Source: Siphonodentalium dalli (lineage: Eukaryota; Mollusca; Scaphopoda; Gadilida; Siphonodentaliidae). From it: 64,000 nucleotides of DNA. Positions within the stretch are counted from its first letter, which is position 1. The number at the start of each line of letters is the position of its first letter. The position numbers and the translations under genes are program-made. Positions 1 through 64,000 of the stretch are shown here, in pieces. The notes under the pieces are model-generated. The model made no database searches. It had not been told where the DNA came from and saw nothing but the letters and a program-made list of their open reading frames with translations. The stretch lies in contig CP136066.1 in NCBI GenBank assembly GCA_032622095.1, positions 173,599,164 through 173,663,163 on the forward strand, read 5' to 3'.

Positions 1-900
1 GGGCATGCGCAGTGGATGCTCCACCTGCGATTTTCCCCACTTACGATTTTAATCGCAGCGTCTGCGGTGGCTCTAACAAGTTCTATATATTTTCTGGGGT
101 ATAAAATAAATATTAATCAAAGGCATCTGTCCAGAAACACTTCTATTAATTAATATTGATTTGATTTAAATTTTTCTGATATAATGAGCAGAGTCTGTCC
201 GTCGGCATGTCCATCCAAAACGTTTCTTGTCCAGATGATAAGTTGAATAATATTCAACAAAATTTGATGAAACTTGGCATGTGGCATTCATATCAGAAAG
301 TTCTGATCAGGGGTTAACTCTGTCAAGACTCTATGCATAACTCCATGAAAATCCAAATTCGAACTTAGCTGGTATTTTCATCTGATAAATTGACATACAG
401 ATGGAATCTGATCAAGTTATGACCCTTTTTCGACTTCGAATTTGTTGATTAAATTTTTGTCGACTTAGAATTTGGTGATTATTATTATTATTATGATTAT
501 CCGATAGCTTTAAAATAAAGTATGTGCATCAATCTGATGAAAATACAGGCCAAGTTTGAATTTGGTTTCTCTCTGACCATTTCGGATGGAGTTATGCCTC
601 TTTTTCTACATGGAATTTGCTGATTATTTTTTTGTCTTGATGTTAACTTGAATAAGAAGTATTTGACCGAATTTTATGAAACTTGGTATGTGGCCTTCAT
701 ATGAGAAAGTCCTGATCAAGTCGAATTTGGATCTTATCTGACCATTTCTGCGAGAGTTATGCCCTTTATTGACATAAATTTGCTAATTATTTTGTTGTCC
801 GGATTATAACTCAAGTTGTGATTATCCGTTTGCTTTCAAATTTAGTAGTGGATTGGCACATAACTTGAAAAATACTCAACGTATCTGGAAAATGTTTTTT
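1..900. repeat. Degenerate interspersed repeat, 3' flank of RAD51
   Basis: No gene seen. A phrase containing aaacttggcatgtggc and attcatatcagaaagt near 265-310 recurs diverged near 676-720, about 410 bp apart, with repeated 'gttatgccctttttc'-like strings. Similar phrases occur across the window (21500-21900, 22880-23050, 23750-23940, 38500-38760), so this is an abundant old repeat family. Confidence 0.55.
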
Positions 901-1289
901 GTTCTGTAAATAGAATTGTGGACTCTACAAAATGGATATACAAATGTAAGGCATTGCAAAATAAAGTTTTTTATAAACATTCATGAAAAGCCATAAATTG
1001 AGTATTTTACCAAATTTTGACCAATTTATTTCCCAAAATTCATCAATTTCGCCTTTGATTCTTTTTGATTTGTAGTATGTTGTTTGTGATGGGTTAATGT
1101 ACCTATTCCCACTGAGAAACTTTGTGTTGCAATTAGTTTGAGGTGAAACCATAAATGCACTGGACCGATGTCACACTAATGCTGTCACACCCACACACAT
1201 TTTCATGCATGAAACAACAAACAAAGATTGTCACCCAGTTGGAGTATGTTTCTTACACCTACTCAAATTATCTCATATTACTGACAATT

Positions 1290-1700
1290 CTTCTTAGAAA
1301 ACCCAGTATACAAGGGTACATTGGGAAGAAAAAAAAGTACACAATGTAATAGTAATGAACTGATAGGTAAAGTTACCAGAAGTAACCATTTGTACCCATG
1401 GGCCTGAAATTAGTTCGGGGAATATGTTTTCAAATGTGTACCCAATGTACCCTTGAATTTCTAAGAATAAAAAAAATAAAAGTACCCAATGAAACAATCA
1501 ATATTAACCTGTAAGTAACCATGTGTACCCTGTGTACTAATGGGCCTGAAATTAGCTGTAACAATAAATATTAACCTGTAAGTAACCATGTATACCCTGT
1601 GTACTAATGGGCCTGAAATTAGCTGTAACAATAAATATTAACCTGTAAGTAACCATGTGTACCCTGTGTACTAATGGGCCTGAAATTAGCTCAGAGAACA
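1290..1700. repeat. 67-bp tandem repeat with related flanks
   Basis: Three head-to-tail copies of a 67-bp unit start near 1508, 1575 and 1642 (cctgtaagtaaccatgtgta ... gggcctgaaattagctgtaa). A diverged stretch at 1290-1500 and another at 2500-2720 carry the same 'gtacccatgggcctgaaattagttc' core, partly in inverted context, pointing to an older transposable element. No coding potential is recognised. Confidence 0.65.
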
Positions 1701-3669
1701 TGTTTTCTATTTTTTACCCAATGTACCATTCGATTTCTAAGAAAAAACGATCGGCAGATATTTTAACCCATTCCTTGGCGATAGTAAATATCTATGATCG
1801 GAATCATAATCTAGAGTCTGAACATTTAATGTATAAACTATAGTGTATACTGAACATTATATATACTAAAGAAGTACATGTATAGACAATAACACAAATT
1901 CTCAAATTATTGTAATTTATTAGTCCTAGTGCTAATTTTGCACTAGTAGTGTCACTTTAAAATTGGAATACCCGAGGACCCCTAACCTGAGATAACTGAA
2001 CAACGTCCATACCCTGGTTGTCAGAAAAGCTCAATAATTTAGACAATACAAATTTTAAAGTGTTCTCTATATAATGTTTATACACTCCAGGGGTCGATTT
2101 AATTTTTTTAATTTGTATAGCATTTTGTTGCCCTGGGTAGATTTTGTTTAGCATTCCCAACCAATACATGTTTTTTCATTGTAAATTGGTTAGCAGAAAT
2201 TGGAAATTGTATCAAAAATTGCGATGCGAATCCAGTTAAAGGGCCCACTTAATTTTTGAGTCGCCAATTATTTTTTTTATAGTGACTTGATATACGGTTT
2301 TAATAACAATCTATGCCATAAAATATGATTAAAATGCTATAATTCATCACTATTTGAAACATCTGTGTCTCAGAAGATGCTAACGGAAAAATAGAAGACC
2401 CCCCCCCCCCTTTGTCACCCAGAATGCAACACGATTCAAACTTTTTCAATGGAAGTGGAAGAACTCTATCTTACATAAATAAGTAACTAATGTAACATTA
2501 TATAACTAATAGGTAAAGTAACCGTAAGTAACAATGTGTACCCATGGGCCTGAAATTAGTTCAGTGAATATGTTTTGTATGTACCCTTGTATCTTCATAT
2601 TTCTAAAGGAAAAAAAATACAAGTAACGTTAACAAACAGGTAACCAGAAGTGACCATGTGTACCCATGGGATGTAAATTAGTTCAGGGAATATGTTTTCT
2701 AATTTTCTAATTTTGTACTTCTGAAATCTAACGAATGTACCTGATGTTTCTCTGCTATGATATTCTATTATCTTAGTATCTGAATATTTCCTAAGGGAAC
2801 CAAGTATTGAGCAAAGAAAGGGTTAAAGCCACATGGTGGGTTGCGCTACAATGTGTGGAATTTGATTAACTCCAAAATAAAAAATTGTAAGTTTAATTAT
2901 GTATTCAAAAAATTATTATCTACTGAACTAATAGGTAAATATTCGGCTACATGTAAAATAAAATCATACTACATTTGCGATAGATAATCATCATATCTCT
3001 TGCCTCAAACAACCTGAACATCTGCCCTTCCAGACTGCCCTGTGCCATACACTGCGGCGTCCGTGAATTTTCAAATTGAAATGTTATATATGGTAAGGCA
3101 AATTATGTACGGCATTATGTTGTCATAAAAATCTAACTGACTGCCTGGTTTCCACCATCCACTCTGCTTAATTCAAAAACTACATTATATAGGGCCGTCG
3201 CGACCTCACAATATTATTCCGATTTAGTTTTTCTAACTTGTCCATCAAACGCAAAATTATTTAAGATATCTACTCTTAAGTTCACAATTTATACCATTTT
3301 CAATTAAAATATCAATATAATATATTTAACATTAACACCAACCAGCAAACCTGAAACTACATACGCCATCATATTTTGTTATTGTATTATTTATTCAGGG
3401 GCAGCAGGAAGACGGCCAGTAGTTCATGCTGCTCCTGTACAATAATATTAATTCATATATTGATGTTTTGTTATTAATTCTTATTTATTGTACAAATAAA
3501 CATCTACATCTACAAAATACACCTAATACTATTTGCTTTTGAATTTGTTTCCAGTATCGAAATAGGTTGATAAATACCTGAACTACCTTTCTGTATCTTA
3601 ATAGGTCTTAACTTTTCCTAAACCATATAAAACACTACTGATATAATTATATTGTAAGAGTATCCTGAA
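1701..3669. other. Intergenic, no gene recognised
   Basis: AT-rich sequence with no recognisable coding region. It contains a 12-nt C-run (2399-2410), a further copy of the 67-bp-related repeat (about 2500-2720) and otherwise unassigned DNA. Confidence 0.5.
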
Positions 3670-4580
3670 CAGGGTTGCCAATAGGTACCGATACCGGAAC
3701 CGGCGGTAATCAGGAATTAAATTGGTACCGGTTCTGATGTCGAGTACCGACGGTTCTCGGTTCTGTTTGTTGATTTCTATTAACATACCTCTTAACGAAT
3801 ATAAAGGGTTAATTGAGCAGCTCAACATAACGCCAAACACAACTGCGATTGGTTAACGTGATATCGTCAGCACATTCAAACATCAAAGGCACAGTATGAC
3901 ACACTATGATTCCGCTACCAGACGTATTGTGATGTAATGATTCTTATGATCACATGACTGACATCTATTGAGTTTTATTACCCCTTGTTTTAACTTTTAT
4001 TGTGATATAAAGTTAATGTCACAGACACAGTGTATTTGACTATTTTCTCTCAAAATCTATTCCAAATTTTCGAACTAGCCAACTACAACTAGGCTTACTG
4101 GAAACGACTTTGGTTTCAATGGGTGACATCATTTATGAAATTACAACATGCGAGTAGTATGGCCGATTAGTGAGTTCTCTAATTAATTAGTAATAATTAC
4201 CACACAAATAATATGGTGTACCGTGTATCCATACAAGCCTACAATGTTGGCCGGCCCAGTATTCAAACATACATGTCTACATGCGTTCCACTCTGTATTC
4301 CGTCTTTTAAAAAATCCTCCTTTTGCGACTTGCCGAAAACCTCCGCAGACAACTTAATCGTAAACGTCGTTGCGATTTTTATTTTCGTTGTTTGACTAAA
4401 CCTCGAACTTAACGAATAATTGATGATGGAACCACACGAAACAAAAGTTATTTGCAGTATAAAAGTCCATTCAATGAGTACCGATACCGACCCACCGATA
4501 CCGACCCAGTTTGCGGTACTGAACATCAGTACAGAACCGGTACCAAAAGTTGTGGTACCATCGGTACTTTGGCAACCCTG
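3670..4580. mobile_element. hAT-like non-autonomous transposon, 911 bp
   Basis: Termini CAGGGTTGCCAAtagGTACCGAT and its inverse (ATCGGTACtTTGGCAACCCTG) are flanked by the perfect 8-bp duplication ATCCTGAA (3662-3669 and 4581-4588). An 8-bp duplication with CAGGG termini is typical of hAT elements. Both ends carry many copies of a GGTACCGATACCGG-like motif. No transposase ORF is seen. It sits inside an older repeat whose right end is at about 4736. Confidence 0.9.
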
Positions 4581-4588
4581 ATCCTGAA

Positions 4589-4736
4589 ATGAATGGTATT
4601 GATTGACCAATATTTTTCAACTTTCTTGAGGAATTAAAAAGTGACTTGCCAAAACTTTTGCCAAATGAAAATATTTTTTGCCAAATATGAATTATTTTTT
4701 CCATTGGAAATTTGGCAAGTGGCAGTGCGATCCCTG
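4589..4736. mobile_element. Right part of an older hAT-like element
   Basis: Homologous to the right part of the element at 19809-20405: shared 'tttgccaaatgaaaatattttttgcc' text and the end cagtgcgatccctg. The element at 3670-4580 interrupts it. The left end could not be defined. Confidence 0.6.
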
Positions 4737-4926
4737 GTCTACAGTTGCAATTTTAATGCCACCATGAACTTAATCAATTGAACCGACACAAACAAAACAA
4801 AATACATCTTTTCAGCTCTATATTGACGAATTCATAAGAAAAACTCCACATAGTTATGTTTTGAGATACCTCTTACCAAATTATACATACATCATTGTGG
4901 GGTTCAAACGAGACATGTCCGTTTAA

Positions 4927-5155
4927 CCCTTTCAGTGCGCTGGTGCAGCATTAAAGATCCTGTGCCAGCGCATTCTCTTATATTTGTGATTCTTCCATAG
5001 GGAACCTTGCATATATAAGAGAATGCCTGGCTCATAAGGTCAAGGTAAATATTGTTAGGCCAATGTATTCTCTTATATATGCGAGCTCCCCATATAAGAG
5101 AATGCATTGGCACATGGTTTTCGCTAAATGTCAGGAAGCTCCAGTCATGGAAGGG
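4927..5155. mobile_element. TTAA-flanked palindromic MITE (family A)
   Basis: Starts after TTAA at 4923-4926 with CCCTTTCAG and ends ...CATGGAAGGG next to TTGA, a decayed TTAA. piggyBac elements target TTAA and often start CCCTTT, so this is likely a piggyBac-related MITE. It contains two palindromic modules built on gcattctcttatatatgcga. Other copies: 9147-9334, 28945-36214 (interrupted) and 51744-51994. Confidence 0.75.
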
Positions 5156-5253
5156 TTGAAATCAAACCTTCATAGAGAACATAAACAACATTCATGAAAT
5201 AAGAGTTTATTCATATTATTTTACACGAGAAAAACTCATCCAATCATGTTTAA

Positions 5254-5416
5254 CCATTTCAGTGCCAAGTCCGATTTTTGTATCAACCCATATTTCCTTG
5301 ATCATTTTTCAAATTTATTGATTATAAAGTGATACATTTATGGAAAGAGCTAAAAATATGAAAAATGATCAAGGAAATATGGGTTGATACAAAAATCGGA
5401 CTTGGCACTGAAAGGG
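5254..5416. mobile_element. TTAA-flanked long hairpin MITE
   Basis: Flanked by TTAA on both sides (5250-5253, 5417-5420). The two arms, from about agtgccaagtccgattttt on the left, are near-perfect inverse complements of roughly 60 nt that would fold into one hairpin. Ends are CCATTTCAGTGCC / GGCACTGAAAGGG, the piggyBac-like CCCTTT type. Confidence 0.85.
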
Positions 5417-5419
5417 TTA

Positions 5420-6570
5420 AAGAAATAACATGGTCTACATGTTAAGTCATGTAGCAATAGCAACAAATTATAACACATAAAACAACATAACAGTTTAATT
5501 TATGCAATGCATTCAGCTGCTTTGCTGTTAAATTCATTCTCAAATCCTAAACCTCCTGGCAACATCAAATATGAGAATATCTCCAATTATCCAACAAAAA
5601 TGTGACTAGCACCAGTTCTTGAAATAAGGTGCAGTCAAAACTGCCAATTTCGTCAAATTTTCCATTTTCCAAGTGAGGAAAAGCAAATAAAAATTCAGCT
5701 ATCCAGAAGACTAAACACCTAAAAAAAATAAATAAAAAAAATAAGGGTTGCGCATCAAAGATGGCTCTGGTTGAGTTTTTTGCCGATAAGAGTATTGAAT
5801 CTGTTCGACCAAGAATCACTAAAATGGATCTAAAGAACTAAAACTCAGAACTAAGGGCCGTAACTCAGGTTAAAATGATCGAATAAATCTAGTTTTCGAA
5901 CTCGTCGAGATATTCTTGTAAAAGATCCAGATACCAAATATGAATGAAATTGGTTGATGTTTGTTCAAGTTATCGCGCTAACAGACCTAAAATTTCCTAA
6001 AATTGTTAAAAAATAGATGATCCGAGGGCTGTAATTCAGGTAAAAATAATCGGACAAATTGCACTAACGGACAGCAAACTTCTATAAATAGAAACAAGGG
6101 TCATAACTCGTTAGAAAGTTGAGACAGACTAGTTTTCTGTGTACAGCTGTCGCTACAATTCATACAATAGGAGGAACCCATGTGATATCCATTAGGTTTA
6201 GGGGCACATGTGGGAGGGGTTTGGGGAAAGGCAGGATAGACTGGGGTGTGATATAATCACTGCACGTTGTGTGGGCAATAAAAAGGAAGAGTAACTGATG
6301 CCATACATACCTCTCATCATCAGATGTTCAGATAATATAGGATTTATAAACTGATCTACAAATAAATCAATGGGACTCAAGTAACTACTCATAAAGTATT
6401 CAGCTATAAAAGGATTAATGTGGCCATATAAATACTGTTCTGCTATCTTGGGGTTGGATACCATAAATTCATTAATCCAGCACATCTTCACTGTGATTTT
6501 CACCATATTTTATCTTGTAACAGCACAAGCTTGGTTCAATCACATATCACATACAGCTTTACTGAACTGA
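5420..6570. other. Region downstream of RAD51; probable 3' UTR and degenerate repeats
   Basis: 5830-6130 resembles a diverged piece of the 44.8-45.9 kb satellite ('gggccgtaactcaggt', 'gttatcgcgctaacag'). 6200-6570 has no recognised repeat and may include RAD51 3' UTR. I did not find a convincing minus-strand AATAAA close to the stop codon. Confidence 0.4.
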
Positions 6571-6712
6571 TAAGTGCTCAGTCTTTAGCACTAACAATGA
6601 CATCTGCATCAATAACAAACATCAGCTTGTCAGCTAACAGATGAGTACTCAGTCTTTAGAACACCACAAGCCTATCTGCATTTATAACAATCATCAGCTA
6701 ACGGATGAATAC

Positions 6713-58545
<51,833 letters not shown>

Positions 58546-58556
58546 ATCTTATTAAC

Positions 58557-59511
58557 CTATAAAATGAGAGTCAATTTACTGTAACTAATGGCCATTTTCG
58601 AATGTTTGAAGCATTAGGTTTGAACAGTGTTAAGGAATGCAAGTTGTAACAATTAAACACAATTAACACAAATTTCATTGAAAATATTAAAGAGTGTCCA
58701 GGCCTAATTTAATATCATTTGCCCTCTTGTCATTTGACTGTAAAACTGACAACTATGATAAAGAACATTTTATTAGGGAAAAGGTGCCGAAGGCACCCCA
58801 AGCATCGACTGCTCTGCGATTTTGTAATTTAGCTCCAGAACCATAATTGAGAAGTTATAATTGCATGCACTGAATAAATTATATTGTACCTCCATAAAAT
58901 TAATATTTAGCTATTTTTTATACCAAGTGATAATTTCTCAAATATTTAGGAAGAGGCTGCCATTTTGTTTCGGTCACATGATCATCCTACAATATCAGGA
59001 ACGGTAACAAAAATACTAGGGATAACCAGATGTTCCACCCTAGTTAGTGTATGCTGCATGAAGCACTGTATGATCCACTTCTACATATAAAGGCCATACA
59101 AACTAATAGATGTATTTAGAATTTACATGCCTGCAAAAAATAGGCTTTTTTTTTTCTTTTCTTTTTGACAATTTTTAGTAGTGATTTCAAATATGGTACC
59201 ACTAATTTTTGCAGAATATCTTTATTGTCCTAAAATAATTATGAATGGTTAATTGCAGTGTGTAGTAAATGTCAAATTGATTCAGATTTAATCACACGGA
59301 AGTCATAATAAATCAATTTAAAAAACCACTACTGGTAGAATGATTATCGAGCTTGCACTTGATGACTTGCATATTGTGACTTCTAATCAAATTAACTGTA
59401 AACTCGTATATGTGATGTGAAAAGGTTATTTTTGGGTTCTTTTTAAGGGTTAAAAAAAAAAAATTGTCTTTCACCTGTCGGTTATCGCTGCATGTTATTT
59501 TAGTCGGCAAC
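58557..59511. other. Upstream of RAD51 coding start
   Basis: Probably an intron separating the coding start from an unidentified 5' non-coding exon. A small hairpin ggtgccgaaggcacc at 58785-58800. No repeat family or gene recognised. Confidence 0.35.
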
Positions 59512-60552
59512 CAGGATTTCCGCTAGGGGTTGGGCCGTTGGGGAAATGTGGCCATATTTGGGAAGCACATATCCGGCCCCCTGTCGGGAGAAAATTTTGA
59601 TGTTTATCACTGAAAATTAGCCATTTCCATGCACTTGAGACAACAAGCAGGAACATTGAAGCTTTGTATAGAAACCAAATTAAAACAGATCGTCTTTCTT
59701 TGATCTCAAGTTAATGAACAAAAAGCATGTAAGCACCACAACATACAATGGATACAACGACTTTTAGTAATATTAAAAGCCGACATCAAAGGAACTACCG
59801 CAGTTAGCAATAGACACATTGTCACACTCAGTGTCAAGTGTACTCTAGCAGTAATAAGTATTACGTCATGAGCAGAGCTGCATGCCTGCTTTCTTTGTAT
59901 TTTGTTCACAGTACCAATCAAAACAATTTGGTGTAAAATCAAAAGCCATTTCTCAGACGGAGATGACCTCATGCTGGATTCGAACAATGGTCAACAGATA
60001 ATTTTGTATTCATTGGATATGGAATAAATACACTGATATTAACTCTTAATATTTTAATTGTTTTATTTTTAATTCAACATTTCTTTTTAAAGTAAATTGA
60101 TACAGACCATTTTTTTTAGGTAAAAGGTCTGCAATGTTCATCGCAGCGACTGCCAAAACTCACCTGTGTTCATGGTTTTAGCTCAGAATTCAGCCTCCCC
60201 TGATGACTTACCAATGTATATTGCCCATTTTGAGGGGAAATGGTGGGTCAGAAAGTTGGGACTTATAGACAGAAATCTTCAGTAAATTAAAATGCGAGAG
60301 GCCGATTACTACTACACATTCGCTGACAAAGCGTTACCCAGGATGGTGTAGACAACTGTGCATGTGGTCCGCGCTACTGATCATGTCTTATTCAGGCACC
60401 AAGTGTAGGATTCCTTGCAGTCTGTTAATCATCAGTGTCGGTGATTACTAGTCCTGTGTAAAAAGGAGGCTGAGCTAGGTCTGTGGCTATTTTGAGACCA
60501 ATATTAAGTCAAGGTTTGGGAAGGGAATAAAGCCGAAGTAGCGGAAACCCTG
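59512..60552. mobile_element. hAT-like element, 1041 bp
   Basis: CAGGATTTCCGCTAGGGG start and inverse end (..TAGCGGAAACCCTG), flanked by CGGCAAC (7 bp visible, 59505-59511 and 60553-60559). Same family as 62642-63788 and the left end at 7015. Confidence 0.75.
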
Positions 60553-60627
60553 CGGCAACACGATATGAATCTACAGTTATGAAGTTGACAACAACTGATG
60601 TTAAATGTACATGTATATCCTCCTTTC

Positions 60628-61376
60628 TAGTGTTGAAACGATTATCGTTTTTAATGAATCGACTAGTCGCCAGAGATAACCGACTACTAGTCGACTAGTC
60701 GGACCCCTTCTAAGAGTTCCCGTTTCTATGCCCATACGATGTATAAAAAGGGCCATGTAGCATCGCAGTTTTGATTATCCAACTCTTCGTTTCAGAACGT
60801 TAAAACAGAAAGCACGTGAACTATATACATGTAATCTCCCGTTTTGTCCGTAAGTCTCCCAATTTGATGTCTTAAACCCGGCTCTCCTGCAACCTCCATA
60901 TAATCTCATGGTTTGGGGAATGTAGGACAATATTGTCGCCGGTAACCAGGAAATAAATAGGCAAGTCTCGTTAGTAAATCTCGCTAACAAGATGTCTGGT
61001 GTTTTCTTTTGTCTCTCTGAATTGGCGCCTCATGTCGCGGGGAGGGGGGGGGGGGGGGGGGGGGTGGGGGGTATGGGTATTAGAATGATCTAGGATCTAT
61101 TCAGTTACTGAGTTGACTTTACCAGCTTGACATGTCGCGAATTATGTTTTGTATATCATTGAAGCCATTTTGTTGCATCATTACTCTAAAAGATATCACT
61201 GGTCAATTGCGTGCCATTGAACTAGACAGTGTTCGGTCGGCAGCGACACTTAGTGTCTTTGGTGATCAACATAAAAGAAACCGCGCATACATGTGCATAC
61301 ATTGGGTTCAGTTCAGGTCATGGAGTTCACCGCTCGTGCATGACTGGCAGTGGCATCGTTAACTGGTTCAGTGCTG
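60628..61376. other. hAT left end, 21-nt G-run, unassigned DNA
   Basis: 60628 starts TAGTGTTGAAACGATTATCG with attaatcgact-like repeats, as at 29167 and 38782; no right end found. 61044-61064 is a 21-nt G-run within a longer G-rich tract that could form G-quadruplexes. A frame at 61132-61362 has no recognised domain. Confidence 0.45.
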
Positions 61377-62340
61377 AAAGCCCATATTTGGACCCTATGT
61401 AAGAGTGCTGGAAGCCCAGATATGGGCTTTGGCAATGACACTGTCTTGTTTAGTCAACTCTTGTTTAGTTTAATCATTTAAATAGCGTTTGTCAGGTAAT
61501 ATTTCAGAAATATTGTTACATATATAATTAAATTGGGACATTGTGAAGTTTGAATGGATGCCGACCAATAAAATTGTCATCGGTTAATGATTCAAGAGGA
61601 AAGTGTGAAAAATCATCAATTTTCCGTATTTCGGTCGCCATTTTGGCGGCCATCTGGGTTTATGGTAGCCACTTTTTCTGCCAAATGGAAGTATGGTGTA
61701 TTAGTTTCACGTCAGTGGTGAGATAATCAAATTTCTATAATAAATTCACAAGTAGATAATACAGTATTATACTAGATATTAATCAAACTGACTCAGTGCA
61801 TACTGTGAAATTGTGTATGGCGGCCATCTTGATGACATCATAAATCCACCCAGTCGCGACCCCAAGGTGTCTAACATTTGTTTTCTGGTGCCTGAGATAT
61901 CAAGCAACGTCATTGGCATAGTCGCTATATTTCTTCACAAAGTGCACACGGGAGTACATAAGAGCCTCCACTAATTGGTTCAAAGAAAATCCTGTCACAG
62001 AAATAGTTTCGATGTGTAGATAACTGAGTCTTCGAACGTGCGTACGAATCAACACACACACACGCTTTATTTGTTCAATAATCACAAATCATCCCTGTAT
62101 AAAAAAAAGATTGGTTGACATATTTCGACCGCCAAATTTAATAAACGTACAGGGCCAAATAACGATCGTACAGGCGGGAATTTTAAATCAAATTTAACAA
62201 TCGTACATGTACGTTTATTAGGCACCCAAGAGTACCCCAAAGACCACAGCACCATATCCCCCAATAACATACACACCCACTACATTCATTTCTTGTGTAG
62301 CAGTCGCATTGTAAATATAGAAGGCCAATGATTTCTCTGC
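61377..62340. other. Unassigned upstream region
   Basis: 61380-61440 has two 'gctg-aagcccatatttgg' copies. 62150-62215 has an inverted 'aacgatcgtac / gtacgtttatta' region. No gene recognised. Confidence 0.35.
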
Positions 62341-62354
62341 TCGAGAGGTCTAGA

Positions 62355-62465
62355 TCTCTTGGTCATGGTCGTTAGATGCTTTGTGTGATAACCGAAGTTA
62401 AGCAACGTCGAGCTCGGTTAGTCCTTGGATGGGTGACCTGCTTGGGATTCCGGTGCGACTCCCGC
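62355..62465 (+). pseudogene. 5S rRNA-derived segment (pseudogene or SINE3-like head)
   Basis: The stretch accgaagttaagcaacgtcg..., ttagt-cttggatgggtgacc..., and cttgggattccggtgcgact is the internal promoter region (A box, intermediate element, C box) and 3' half of animal 5S rRNA with a few substitutions. The 5' third is poorly conserved, so it is not an intact 5S gene. It could be a 5S pseudogene or the head of a 5S-derived SINE. Confidence 0.7.
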
Positions 62466-62641
62466 ACTTCTTTCTCTCGTTCTATTACACATGATTACAT
62501 TGAAGAAAAAATATTTAGTGATTTAGTCAATATAAAATCTAACATGGTAATCCGTCTCCAAGCAACCGGTTACGGTTGACAGAGCAAGCTGCACCAACTT
62601 GAAAGGAGGTCATTGTGACAGTCGCATGCATGCGACATACC

Positions 62642-63788
62642 CAGGGTTTCCGCCAGGGGGAAATAAATGAGTCCGTATTACAGCCGTATTGGGGAAACAT
62701 AACCGCGACCATGGTTCATCCCGTCGGAAAACATTTTGGTATTTGTCACTGAAAAGTAGTCATTTCCTTACACATGAGATACTCATAAAGCAACCCAAAG
62801 CTACGTATATTACTCAAAGTTGAACATTTCCATGGGTGCATTAATTCTGTTGATGGTACCCAGAACATTGGTCATGAAATTACGCTGATTCAAGACTATA
62901 GAAATGAACAAACTACGTGTTTCAGTGTTTACAAATTTATATAAGATTCCGACAGGTATATTTAAACACTAAAAAGCGTCTATGCATTGACCAATAATAC
63001 CTAGCAAGAGAAGGAGAATTGAATTAAGTATTTCCAAATTTCCAGGTACAGGTAGCTTCCCTGAAAATGAAACTGAAAGAATGTATTCTATCAATCGTAG
63101 AACTATTTGTGCTCTGTGAAGTCATACTGCAGAAGATATTTATAGCAGCATAATAAAAATGGTAGCTAAATCATTCAAACTCGGAACGCGTAGCTTGTTC
63201 AATAGTCTGCATGAGTACAGCACAGGGTAGTTTCCAGGGCAGTTTTGGTACCTGTAACAGGTATGGGCGCCCAAACTCCAGCAGCCCAAAAAAAACAGTT
63301 AGAAAGAAACAAAATTACTCAGATAAATAATTTGTTTTTGGCCATTACTACTAGAACACAAAATATAACTACAGTAAACACTAAATCATTAAATAAAGCA
63401 ATAAATTGTCATTTTATGGCAGTATGTAGTTCCAGGGGGAGGGACCACTCCCATACCCTCCCCCCAACTTAGGGCTGCAGCCTTCGGACATGGTTATGGC
63501 ATATAAAACAGGTGTCCCCAAATAATTACTGGAAACTACACTGGTACAGCAACTATAGTTAGGACCACTGCTTTGAACAGTTTTAGCCCCTGTGTTATGA
63601 AATATGATTGAGTTTTGGCAGTATTCTGTTTAACCCTCAAACTCCTGTTGCAGTAGGATTCTTTTTACTATAGATTGCTATTAACTTTAGTTATGGTACA
63701 TGTATGGTACATGTATGTCTCAAACGTATCATTAACGAGGGGAATGAGGCCGTTACACGGACACTGAGGCATAGTAACGGAAACCCTG
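62642..63788. mobile_element. hAT-like element, 1147 bp
   Basis: CAGGGTTTCCGCCAGGGGG start and inverse end (..TAACGGAAACCCTG), flanked by CATACC on both sides (62636-62641, 63789-63794). Only 6 of an expected 8 bp are visible. Non-coding; a 75-codon frame inside has no recognised domain. Confidence 0.7.
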
Positions 63789-64000
63789 CATACCAAACAT
63801 CTCACAATGTCGCCAACTAATGCTAGCGCTTTGATGTTTCCGACGAAGTGTTTCTGGGAAGTTTGGGACTATTATACTTACTCTAACTTCCCCGTTTGTT
63901 GGGAGCCTACATGGAGAATATTAAACTTGGACGGTATTACAATATTTTTATTTCTGACGATATTATTGACGATATCATTATCAAATTTAAAACCGATATC

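Noticed and set aside
4213..4704. ORFs of 60-115 codons near the 3670 hAT
   Set aside because: They lie in the element's end repeats and the older repeat next to it; translations show only repeated Tyr/Arg/Gly strings.
62355..62465. Functional 5S rRNA gene
   Set aside because: Only the internal-promoter and 3' portion is conserved; the 5' third and pairing with the 3' end are not.

Overview
This is eukaryotic DNA from an animal, most likely a lophotrochozoan invertebrate such as a bivalve. The grounds are the RAD51 sequence and the style of the AT-rich, densely layered repeats; the species is inference. Almost the whole window is one gene. A complete RAD51 recombinase gene lies on the minus strand: nine coding exons from the ATG at 58545 to the stop at 6713, 1014 coding nt, 337 codons, every splice junction GT/AG and every phase consistent. 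Its eight introns (about 0.7 to 11.3 kb) hold nearly everything else.

Layout by decreasing coordinate, which is RAD51 transcription order. 58.6-64 kb: upstream DNA with two hAT-like elements (59512-60552, 62642-63788), a 5S rRNA-derived segment and a G-run. Intron 1 (51.6-58.5 kb): TTAA-flanked and TA-flanked hairpin MITEs and a 1.3 kb hAT. Intron 2 (40.2-51.4 kb): a ~155-bp satellite and a four-level nest of transposons (46788-51280). Intron 4 (28.8-39.2 kb): a second nest that includes a 6.07 kb DNA transposon (29371-35443) encoding a DDE-type transposase-like protein. Intron 5 (21.2-28.7 kb): two more satellites, a tRNA-like SINE and a 330-bp long-range inverted repeat. Intron 6: one hAT and one hairpin MITE. 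Intron 7 (9.6-19.6 kb): a 5 kb terminal-inverted-repeat element with 180-bp internal repeats, a 1.17 kb GGCC-type MITE and a 23-bp minisatellite. Intron 8 and the 3' flank: more MITEs, one hAT and a decayed triplication of the RAD51 stop-codon region.

The most notable system is the 6.07 kb element. Its inverted termini begin GGCC, it is flanked by a 3-bp duplication (CAA), and it carries one long reading frame with a D-D-E triad followed by Cys-rich, zinc-ribbon-like motifs. That frame is broken by a 1350-bp hAT element with an exact 8-bp duplication; past the insertion the same frame resumes, implying an ancestral product of about 1135 residues. Three non-coding elements here (17982-19146, 47182-51027, 47276-49736) share GGCC-A-rich termini and 3-bp TAA duplications, so they may be non-autonomous partners. 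I could not match the protein to a named transposase superfamily.

Apart from RAD51 and this broken transposase I find no convincing protein gene. Two short plus-strand ORFs (37.3 kb and 43.8 kb) are listed as uncertain.
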